Virus record (IMG/VR): IMGVR_UViG_3300033156_001392
Coordinates: 1 to 35,628 of that record
DNA length: 35,628 nucleotides
Reading direction: 5' to 3' (one strand)
DNA from: a virus
Shown here: in pieces, positions 30,015 to 35,628 of the stretch
Layout of the letters: each line of letters begins with the position of its first letter
Position numbering within the stretch: the first letter of the stretch is position 1
Position numbers and translations under genes: made by a program
Notes under the pieces: model-generated
Told to the model about the DNA's origin: nothing
Databases searched by the model: none
What the model saw: only the letters and a program-made list of their open reading frames with translations

Positions 30015-31891
30015 CCGGTCTGAAAAAAGGCCCGCACATCGTCAATGGACGTGGTTACCGTCGCATCCGGTAGTGCGTCGACGATTTGTAGCCCGTAGCG
30101 TTGGGTCCAAAGGCGCGGATCCAGCAGGGCCACCACGCCGTGATCGGTCCGACTGCGAAGCAAGCGTCCGAAGCCCTGCTTGAGTCGCAAGGTGGCTTCG
30201 GGCACCACTAAGCTGAGGAAGGCACGTTTGCCCGCGGCGTCCTGCCGTGCTTTTTCCACCGGCCCGGGCGCCTCGAAAGGAATCTTGTCGATAGCTACCA
30301 GACGCAATGCCTCTCCCGGTATGTCCACACCTTCCCAGAAACTGGCCGTCGCGCACAGCACCGCGTTCGGCGTGGAGCGCAGCCAATCGATCAGGGCGCT
30401 CTTGGGGAGATCTCCCTGCCGACGCACCGGATAGGACAAGTGTTGGGAAAGCGTGTTGGCTGCGGCGTGCATGGAGTTGTACGATGTGAACAGGAGCAGC
30501 GCCCCGCCCTGGGAGGCCTGCGTGAGTAGCCACATCTGCCGTTGTACGGCCAAGTCGAACCGCCCGCGATTACGTCGCGGATCGGGCATGCCGTGCTCCA
30601 TGGGCACGTACAGGAGACATTGGCGCTGATAATCGAAGGGGCCGGAGACGATCAATTCCTGAGCAGCTCCGACGCCGTTACGCTCTCGGAAGTAGGCGAA
30701 ACCGCCGGCGGTGGAGAGCGTTGCCGAGGTGTAGATCACGGTGTCAAACAGAGCCCCCAACCCGGCCAGCATCTCGCTTACGTCGAAGCGCGTGGCGCAG
30801 CCCACCAGGACCCCCTTGCGCCGCGTAACGTGGCGGACGTAGCCTTCGGGCGTGGGCTCGGCCAGCACCCGAATGCGCTGGGCGAGGTTGCGCATCTCTT
30901 TGGCGTCGGCCTCGGCCTGAGCCAGATCGTGATCGTATGAGGAGCCGTTGCTGCCTCGGGCTATGGCGAGCTCGAACTCCCCCTGCTCCGCGATCTCTCG
31001 GGAGGCCTCGGACAACGCCTCAGCCAGTGTGAGGCCCTCTTCGTAACAGGCCTGCGGCGGTATCAGCACGTCCGAGTCGCCGTTGTCTCTCAATCGGTCA
31101 CCGGCCAGGGCCTGGAGAAACTCTTGTCCCTGCTGAGCAAACGGTTTGGCCGCTCGACGAAAGGACCACGGAGAAACCTCAATGCTCTGGCAACCTATGG
31201 CGTAGCCTTCAAGTTGGTGCGCCTCATCTACGATGCATACCGGCACCTCAGGTAGTAGTTCCGCAAAGGGGAGCATGAGGTGCTGGCAGAGCAACGCGTG
31301 GTTGGTCACGACTACGTCGGCTTGGAAGCGCACTCGCTTGGCCCGGTAGTAGAAGCAGTCGGCGTAGAACGGGCAGTTCTTGCCGGTGCAATCGTCACCG
31401 GCGCACATGGCCCGTTGTTCTTCGGCGCTGGGTACTGCGGGGGCCTCGTCGAGATCGCCGGTCTCGGTGGTGGCCGCCCAACGCCGGAAAGGTAGTGGTA
31501 ATCCCTTGCGGGCTTTGGCCACACAGAGGTAGTTGCTCTTTCCCTTGGCCACGCTGAACTCAAAGTCGTAACCAAACGGACTCAGAATCTCCCGCAACAG
31601 CGGTAAGTCCTTGGCGGTCAGTTGTGTTTGCAGGGTCTTGTTGGCGGTGGAGACGATGCAGTTACGATGGCTCAGAATGGCGGGCACCAGGTAGGCAAAG
31701 GATTTGCCCGTGCCGGTACCTGCCTCCACGATGCCGTCGTGCCCCGTGGCGATGCAGTCCTGAACCAACCTGGCCATGGCCAACTGCTCAGTACGGTGCT
31801 CGTATCCGTCGAGGACCTGCGACAGAATGCCGTCCGGACCGAGCACGTCATCGGAAGTCAGTGTTTCGAGCTTGGTTATCTGTGCATCCAT
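30011..31891 (-). CDS. DinG/XPD-like iron-sulfur DNA helicase
   Basis: 626 residues. SF2 helicase: Walker A AGTGTGKS at 57-64, DEAH at 222-225, and C-terminal motifs (ALLLFTSYNSMHAA, FWEGVDIPGEALR, GFGRLLRSRTDHGVVALLDPR). Cysteines 123, 168, 173 and 179 have the spacing (5 and 6 between the last three) of the DinG 4Fe-4S cluster. It unwinds DNA 5' to 3' and in other systems clears R-loops and forked structures. In phage genomes it may act in replication or against host barriers. ATG with AAAGGA seven bases ahead. Confidence 0.92.
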   Translation of the reverse strand: MDAQITKLETLTSDDVLGPDGILSQVLDGYEHRTEQLAMARLVQDCIATGHDGIVEAGTGTGKSFAYLVPAILSHRNCIVSTANKTLQTQLTAKDLPLLREILSPFGYDFEFSVAKGKSNYLCVAKARKGLPLPFRRWAATTETGDLDEAPAVPSAEEQRAMCAGDDCTGKNCPFYADCFYYRAKRVRFQADVVVTNHALLCQHLMLPFAELLPEVPVCIVDEAHQLEGYAIGCQSIEVSPWSFRRAAKPFAQQGQEFLQALAGDRLRDNGDSDVLIPPQACYEEGLTLAEALSEASREIAEQGEFELAIARGSNGSSYDHDLAQAEADAKEMRNLAQRIRVLAEPTPEGYVRHVTRRKGVLVGCATRFDVSEMLAGLGALFDTVIYTSATLSTAGGFAYFRERNGVGAAQELIVSGPFDYQRQCLLYVPMEHGMPDPRRNRGRFDLAVQRQMWLLTQASQGGALLLFTSYNSMHAAANTLSQHLSYPVRRQGDLPKSALIDWLRSTPNAVLCATASFWEGVDIPGEALRLVAIDKIPFEAPGPVEKARQDAAGKRAFLSLVVPEATLRLKQGFGRLLRSRTDHGVVALLDPRLWTQRYGLQIVDALPDATVTTSIDDVRAFFQTG

Positions 31892-32016
31892 CGTCCGATC
31901 CTTTCACTTGGGCCACCGCCCCGTCGCCAAGATCAAGGCTGATCGGGTCGCGGACGGGGCAGTAGCTCGGGTGGCGCTCGAACCCATCATTCGATGCGGT
32001 CGGGAGCGTTCCACAT

Positions 32017-32994
32017 CTAGAAGGGGATGTCCTCCTCCTTCACGTAGGCCGGATCGTCGTCGGTGTCTTCTTCATCGCTTTGGGCATCGTCGCCGCCGAT
32101 GACTCGCTGGCCGTCGAGCTGCTCGGAATCCCAGGTGTGTGCCCACTGCTCGGCTTCCTCGTACCAAGTGCTGAACAGATCGAGCCTCTCCTTACCTACA
32201 AAGAGCTCGCCCAACTCGTTCAGCGTCATCTTGTCGTGGAGTCCGAGGGCACAGGGCAGCGTCACTGTAGCCTGGGCGCCTTTGTCGCCCACGGTCGTGT
32301 AGATCGGCTGCTCGTCGTCGTCGCGCTGGGGACCCACGGTGAGCCAAAAGGCCCGATACGGCCACAGTGCCTTTTTCCCGCGCTTTCGGTTGGCGGCGTT
32401 GGCTGGCGTGATCACGCTGCGGATGAAGTCGTTCATCACCGAGTCACCCTGGCGGCTGGGGCTGAAAGCACGGGATACCGAGCCGCCCATGGTCAACACG
32501 AAGGGTCCCAAATCCTCCAGGTCACGAAGGGCGACCAGGACCTGCAACCTCCCACTGAGTCCTCCGCCCGCCGGCACGCTGGCTGCTGCGCGGTTGTACT
32601 CGTTCCAGGCGTACAGGGTGATCTTGTTGCCGCTTCGCACCCGCCAGCATCGCCGGCTGCGGATCAGGGCCACAGTGAGATCGCGGACAAAGAAGCCCTC
32701 GGTTGAACCTCCCTGCTCGTGCATGAGTTCGCCGGCCTCCCAGCCGGGGAGTTCGTCCAGGGTGATGCCCTGTTCCGCGTTCATGAACCAGCCGCCCGTG
32801 TAGGGCACTCCGCCGGCCTTTTTCAGCCTGTGGTCGCCGTGGACCCACTGGATGAACGGGTACTGCGGTCCTTCGAGGTCTACGGTCGATTGGTCGACGC
32901 CGTCCACGGCGTCCAACCATTCCTCCTCGGCAGGCTTCGTGGTATGGGCCATGGCCGAGGCGTCTGCCTTACGGTTCTTCGGCAAGTTAGCCAT
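32017..32994 (-). CDS. SSB-like protein with acidic DIPF C-terminal tail
   Basis: 325 residues. A compact N-terminal domain with PYTGGWFMNAEQGITLDELPGW and VALIRSRRCWRV, a middle domain with ALWPYRAFWLTVGPQRD, and a long acidic tail ending KEEDIPF. The tail closely resembles the SSB C-terminal tip (DDDIPF) that binds replication partners. I judge it a phage single-stranded-DNA-binding or replication-scaffold protein, but the core fold is not recognised with certainty. Notably the primase-helicase ends similarly (KEVPF). ATG with AAGGAG nine bases ahead. Confidence 0.7.
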   Translation of the reverse strand: MANLPKNRKADASAMAHTTKPAEEEWLDAVDGVDQSTVDLEGPQYPFIQWVHGDHRLKKAGGVPYTGGWFMNAEQGITLDELPGWEAGELMHEQGGSTEGFFVRDLTVALIRSRRCWRVRSGNKITLYAWNEYNRAAASVPAGGGLSGRLQVLVALRDLEDLGPFVLTMGGSVSRAFSPSRQGDSVMNDFIRSVITPANAANRKRGKKALWPYRAFWLTVGPQRDDDEQPIYTTVGDKGAQATVTLPCALGLHDKMTLNELGELFVGKERLDLFSTWYEEAEQWAHTWDSEQLDGQRVIGGDDAQSDEEDTDDDPAYVKEEDIPF

Positions 32995-33027
32995 TGTTAG
33001 GTTCTCCTTATGCCTATGGGGAGCCGC

Positions 33028-33531
33028 CTAGAGGCGCGGCTCCTCAAAACGCTCCACGATCTCGGACTCCGTCTCTTTCCGCGCGAGCAGTTGCAGATAG
33101 GCGGTCTGCAGGGCCGCGTCGCTGCGGGTTGCGGCCAGGCGACCCCAGGCGGCCTTGTAGTCGGCCTCCGCTGTCTCCAGTTGCGCTTCGACAGCAGCCA
33201 TCTGGACTTCCACGTCGTGCAGTCGCTCCTGAGCCTCCCGGACGCTAGTGTCCTTGCTGAGGTAGTCGGCGATCTGTACGTCGCGTTCGGCCTGGTTCTT
33301 GCCCGTGATCGCGCCGGAGGCGTAGGCTTCCATGGTAGCGCTGTTAGCGGCCAGGTGGGCTTCGCCCTTGGCCTGGGGCAGGTCCACGCTCTTGAGCTGA
33401 ATCATCTCGCCGCGGAGTCGGGCCACACGGGCGGCGGCCTCTTCGAGCCGTTGGGGAGCCTGACGCAAGGTGTCGTGAGTCTCGTCCAGCTCGAAATCAT
33501 CGATCAGGCGTGCTTGCGGTAGCTTGGCCAT
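33028..33531 (-). CDS. Coiled-coil early protein
   Basis: 167 residues from ATG 33531. Two long charged helices (QRLEEAAARVARLRGEMIQL and VREAQERLHDVEVQMAAVEAQLETAEADYKAAWGR) suggest a coiled coil; a short middle links them. It directly precedes the SSB-like gene, so a partner or scaffold role in recombination or replication is plausible. No family recognised. Confidence 0.7.
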   Translation of the reverse strand: MAKLPQARLIDDFELDETHDTLRQAPQRLEEAAARVARLRGEMIQLKSVDLPQAKGEAHLAANSATMEAYASGAITGKNQAERDVQIADYLSKDTSVREAQERLHDVEVQMAAVEAQLETAEADYKAAWGRLAATRSDAALQTAYLQLLARKETESEIVERFEEPRL

Positions 33532-33582
33532 TGTGATCACGTTCCTTTCGTGGTATACTCGGTTTGATAGGTTCTTTATCTT

Positions 33583-33617
33583 GAGACGCTCCCGAGCTCA
33601 CCGCTTGGGGGCGTCTC
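33583..33617. repeat. Hairpin across a stop codon
   Basis: GAGACGC (33583-33589) plus TCCC pairs with GGGG plus GCGTCTC (33611-33617), an 11-bp stem with one T-G mismatch, loop 13 bases. It covers the stop codon of the 97-residue gene at 33598. No T-tract follows on either strand. Possible mRNA end-protection or processing element. Confidence 0.5.
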
Positions 33618-33891
33618 CGTTGCCGATGGCGCAACGCTCGATAGCGCGGCGGAACTCCTCGGCGTGCTCGGCCCGCAGGTGAGCCGCCAGATTGGACATC
33701 TGTTTTTCCAGGATGCTCACGCGCATCTCCAACCGCTTGCGTTGGTGCCGTTCCTCGATGAGCAGGTGCCCATCCTCGGCCAGGCCCTGTTCGTGCTCGT
33801 CAAGTTTGGTGCGTACTTGGTCGAGGCCCTCCTCTAGTTGGGCCAGACGCCGCTCTTGAGCCCAGTACTCCGATCTCGATAGGCTGTTCAT
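33598..33891 (-). CDS. Coiled-coil small protein
   Basis: 97 residues from ATG 33891 (AAGGAG seven bases ahead). Nearly all helical: WAQERRLAQLEEGLDQVRTKLDEHEQGL, then RKRLEMRVSILEKQMSNLAAHLRAEHAEEFRRAIERC. Looks like a short dimeric coiled coil. Unknown function. Confidence 0.65.
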   Translation of the reverse strand: MNSLSRSEYWAQERRLAQLEEGLDQVRTKLDEHEQGLAEDGHLLIEERHQRKRLEMRVSILEKQMSNLAAHLRAEHAEEFRRAIERCAIGNGDAPKR

Positions 33892-33908
33892 GACATGTCT
33901 CCTTTCTC

Positions 33909-34046
33909 TCAGCGGAACAGCCCTCGCACTACCAGCAGCACGGCAATGACCAGGGCCACACCCAGTAGCGTGCCCCGGCGGGTGGTCCCGCGCTGCTCGT
34001 GCCAGTGGCTGCCATGGAAACGTCCGTTCACCATCTGCCAGGTCAT
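33909..34046 (-). CDS. Single-pass membrane mini-protein (45 residues)
   Basis: Starts in an ATGA overlap with the upstream gene and has GGAGG six bases ahead. N-terminal WQMVNGRFHGSHWHEQRG with several His, then a clean hydrophobic helix (LLGVALVIAVLLVVRGLF) at ~27-44. Likely a tail-anchored inner-membrane peptide. Could affect superinfection or lysis timing; no family recognised. Confidence 0.6.
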   Translation of the reverse strand: MTWQMVNGRFHGSHWHEQRGTTRRGTLLGVALVIAVLLVVRGLFR

Positions 34047-34354
34047 GCGGCGTCCTCCAGTTCCAGGAAGCGCGGCTGGTGGCTCTCGCGACGCTGGCGA
34101 ACCAGCTGGCAGTACATGCCACAGAGCTGGCGCATGTAGCGTAAGCACTGGATGCTGTCTGCCCGGATGGTGGGCAGCAGACTGAGGAGTTCCAGCACGT
34201 CGGGTAGGCTGTCTCGGGTGAGCCGACCGTCGGCCACGATGCGATCCCTGGCCTGCACCGCGCGCTCTATGCTTGCATGGAGGCGGATTCCGCATGCGAC
34301 GTTGTTTTCGTGTGTTTCGCGAATCTGTCGTTCGAGTTTCGTGAGTGTCGGCAT
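34043..34354 (-). CDS. Helical small early protein
   Basis: 103 residues from ATG 34354 (AGGAGG five bases ahead; an in-frame ATG at 34399 would add 15 residues). Helical with several Cys: LTKLERQIRETHENNVACGIRLHASIERAVQARDRIVADG, then DSIQCLRYMRQLCGMYCQLV. Unknown function. Confidence 0.65.
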   Translation of the reverse strand: MPTLTKLERQIRETHENNVACGIRLHASIERAVQARDRIVADGRLTRDSLPDVLELLSLLPTIRADSIQCLRYMRQLCGMYCQLVRQRRESHQPRFLELEDAA

Positions 34355-34395
34355 AGAGCCCTCCTTTCCCCGTGACTGGACATGCGCGGTTCTCA

Positions 34396-34686
34396 TCATC
34401 GCCTTACCTCCTGCCAGACCTCGCAAGCCGGTTCGTCGTAACGCACCAGACGGGCGTAGCGCCGACGGCAATAGCCATAGGTGTTTGCCATCGGTGTACC
34501 GTAACGGCTCCCCGAGTCGTGGTAGGCCCGGCACGTACCACAGGTCTTCTCCGGCGGTCGATCGGTGGTCACCTCCTTTCGCGGCGCTTGGCGATATGCT
34601 CCGTCCTGCTCGGCGTGCGGGTCATCTCCAGCGCGCCGTGGAGCAGTCTTCGTGCTACTGTGTGCCTCCCTACTTCGATGTGTCAC
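34396..34686 (-). CDS. Small Cys-rich (zinc-ribbon-like) early protein
   Basis: 96 residues from GTG 34686, chosen because GGAGG lies six bases ahead. The first ~45 residues are charged and disordered-looking; the second half has TCGTCRAYHD...YGYCRRRYARLVRYDEPACEVW, a CxxC plus two more Cys that could bind zinc. A GTG further in (EVTTDRPPEK) is possible but its ribosome site abuts it. Overlaps the previous gene by 17 bases. Confidence 0.6.
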   Translation of the reverse strand: MTHRSREAHSSTKTAPRRAGDDPHAEQDGAYRQAPRKEVTTDRPPEKTCGTCRAYHDSGSRYGTPMANTYGYCRRRYARLVRYDEPACEVWQEVRR

Positions 34687-34846
34687 GATGCCCCTCCTCG
34701 GTGATTCCGGTGGTTTCGTGCGCGGCCATGATCTCGCGGCCCTCGCGGGCCAAGCAGAGCAGCAGATCGGCGGTGTTGCGAATCATGAGAAGGGCCTCTT
34801 CAGGCCCGGGCGCCTTCTCGGAACGCAAAACGAACCCCGCACTCAT
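34670..34846 (-). CDS. Small early protein after the Cro-like gene (58 residues)
   Basis: ATG overlaps the Cro-like stop as ATGA. Reads FVLRSEKAPGPEEALLMIRNTADLLLCLAREGREIMAAHET: mainly one helix. It is translationally coupled to the regulator, so expressed from the early promoter. No family recognised. Confidence 0.62.
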   Translation of the reverse strand: MSAGFVLRSEKAPGPEEALLMIRNTADLLLCLAREGREIMAAHETTGITEEGHRDTSK

Positions 34847-35088
34847 GCTGCACTGCGTTCTACCGTATCCTCAGTGAGAGCCTCGAAAAGCGCATCCAGG
34901 GCAGCATCCACAGAGGCGTTCCAGCCCAATGTGGCGCGAATGTTGGCGTCCATGTCCGGACTGGGCATGATCTCACCTGTCTCCAGTCGGCTGATGATGC
35001 TGCGCTCCACACCTGTTCGGGCGCTGAGTTCGCGTTGGGTCATGTTGCAGCGAGCGCGCATCATCCGAAGCCGAACGGCGTAATCCAT
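34843..35088 (-). CDS. Cro-like Xre-family regulator
   Basis: 81 residues from ATG 35088 (GGAGG eleven bases ahead; an ATG-initiated extension to 35145 lacks such a site). Helix-turn-helix MDYAVRLRMMRARCNMTQRELSARTGVERSIISRLETGEIMPSPD (~1-45), classic Xre. First gene of the leftward early operon, facing the repressor. By analogy with Cro it would favour lytic growth by acting on the shared operator; that is inferred from position. Confidence 0.85.
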   Translation of the reverse strand: MDYAVRLRMMRARCNMTQRELSARTGVERSIISRLETGEIMPSPDMDANIRATLGWNASVDAALDALFEALTEDTVERSAA

Positions 35089-35198
35089 GAGCTTGTGTAC
35101 CTCCAATCTGTGCGTCTCGGGCACTTGACCGTGCCTTATCTGCACCCCACACCCAAAAAAGAGAGAGGCGTCGATCAGCGGTGCCGATTCTGCACATT

Positions 35199-35227
35199 AT
35201 TCTACCAGATTGTCACACGCCTGTCAA
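35199..35227 (-). promoter_or_regulatory. Leftward early promoter
   Basis: On the minus strand a perfect TTGACA (35222-35227), a 17-base spacer and TAGAAT (35199-35204). Transcription would begin near 35192, giving a leader of about 100 bases to the Cro-like start. Strong sigma-70 type and the obvious target of the repressor. Confidence 0.9.
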
Positions 35228-35232
35228 GCCCT

Positions 35233-35252
35233 TTGTGCACAACGGGTGCACC
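35233..35252. promoter_or_regulatory. Candidate repressor operator pair
   Basis: Two palindromes, TTGTGCACAA (35233-35242) and GGTGCACC (35245-35252), share a GTGCAC core. Their centres are 11 bases apart, one helical turn. They lie between the -35 of the leftward promoter and the -10 of the rightward one, so a bound Xre dimer pair could control both. GTGCAC-like pieces also occur at 35190-35196. Confidence 0.6.
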
Positions 35253-35256
35253 AAAG

Positions 35257-35265
35257 TGGTATACT
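35257..35265 (+). promoter_or_regulatory. Rightward repressor promoter with extended -10
   Basis: TG-G-TATACT with -10 at 35260-35265 and no good -35. The predicted transcript start (about seven bases after the -10) coincides with the repressor ATG at 35272, so the mRNA would be leaderless. There is no ribosome site before the ATG, consistent with that. Confidence 0.7.
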
Positions 35266-35271
35266 AGTGCC

Positions 35272-35628
35272 ATGGAGGAACAAGTGGGGGAGAGGGTTCG
35301 TCGGCGCGTGATACGCGCTCGCAAGGCTGCCGGCCTTTCTCGGAAGGAGGTGGCCGACGCCCTGTCGATTACTGAGAACACTTATGGACATTACGAACGG
35401 GGACGTACACCGTTCACCATAGAGCAACTGTTTGTGCTGTCACGCGTTCTGGGGCATCCGGTCGAGTACTTCCTGGACCTGACGCCTGGGCTGAGCGAGG
35501 AAGAGAATCACCTGGTCGCCTTGTATCGCAGTTTGGAGCCTCCCGGCCAGCGCTGGCTGATGGAGCTTGCCGAAACGACGGCCCGCACACAGCGGGAGAT
35601 GGAGCAGGAGCAGGAACAGGGCCAGTAA
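35272..35628 (+). CDS. Xre-family phage repressor
   Basis: 118 residues, the only plus-strand gene. Helix-turn-helix RARKAAGLSRKEVADALSITENTYGHYERGRTPFTIEQL (~13-52), then VLSRVLGHPVEYFLDL and a helical C-terminus rich in Glu and Gln. No peptidase domain, so it is the short repressor type, probably induced by a means other than RecA-aided self-cleavage. It likely maintains lysogeny by blocking the leftward promoter. The gene ends exactly at the window edge; whatever follows on the right (integrase, attachment site) is not visible. Confidence 0.85.
   Translation: MEEQVGERVRRRVIRARKAAGLSRKEVADALSITENTYGHYERGRTPFTIEQLFVLSRVLGHPVEYFLDLTPGLSEEENHLVALYRSLEPPGQRWLMELAETTARTQREMEQEQEQGQ

Noticed and set aside
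31892-32016. Possible small gene between the SSB-like and DinG-like genes
   Set aside because: A 9-codon frame starts right after the SSB-like stop and a protein-like stretch (ERHPSYCPVRDP) follows in another frame, but no start or intact frame joins them. At most a remnant.

Overview
The window looks like most of a temperate, siphovirus-type tailed phage or prophage of a high-GC bacterium. About 50 tightly packed genes run leftward on the minus strand. One gene, a Xre-family repressor, runs rightward at the right edge. Ribosome binding sites are strong (AGGAGG type). Neighbouring genes are often joined by 4-base GTGA or ATGA overlaps, TGATG overlaps, or a stop touching a start (TAG then ATG). 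The tail-protein style and the glycosidase-SpoIID lysin remind me of phages and prophages of Chloroflexota (Anaerolineae-like hosts). That host guess is an inference and weak. No integrase, tRNA, rRNA or CRISPR array is visible. The left edge cuts the lysin gene, so the element continues past the window.

Layout from right to left, which is the direction of transcription. (1) 34.8-35.6 kb is the lysogeny switch: a rightward repressor with a probably leaderless mRNA, GTGCAC-centred operator candidates, and a near-consensus leftward early promoter reading a small Cro-like Xre gene. (2) 26-34.7 kb holds early and replication-accessory genes: many small unknowns, two Cys-rich small proteins, a coiled-coil protein, an SSB-like protein with an acidic DIPF tail, a DinG-like helicase, small membrane proteins and a decayed GIY-YIG-like gene. 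Two hairpin-rich intergenic arrays of GGCAAGG-like words flank a 162-residue gene there. (3) 22.7-25.8 kb is the replication core: a TOTE-type archaeo-eukaryotic primase fused to a D5/SF3 helicase, followed by a striking iteron array of four dyad modules that is the best candidate origin. (4) 21.3-22.7 kb carries a PDDEXK resolvase-like nuclease and a small HTH protein that may switch on late genes.

(5) 13-21.2 kb is packaging and head: an extended -10 late promoter, small and large terminase (the large subunit is split by a frameshift just before Walker A), portal, a MuF-type minor head protein with a C-terminal JAB/MPN-like domain, scaffold, major capsid protein and head-tail connectors. 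A terminator sits just upstream of the scaffold gene. (6) 1.4-13 kb is the tail: tail completion and terminator proteins, tube, two assembly chaperone frames, a 953-residue tape measure, Dit, and a 1633-residue tail-tip/fibre with CBM-like and LamG-like domains. A short secreted-looking protein repeats the C-terminus of that fibre. (7) 0-1.4 kb is lysis: a coiled-coil protein and a lysin joining a clan-A-like glycosidase to a SpoIID domain.

Together these make a coherent phage programme: repressor-controlled early transcription, iteron- and primase-driven replication, headful-type packaging, a long non-contractile tail, and cell-wall degradation. The parts most worth following up are the modular origin, the JAB-armed MuF protein, the split terminase, the GIY-YIG wreck and the duplicated secreted fibre tip.
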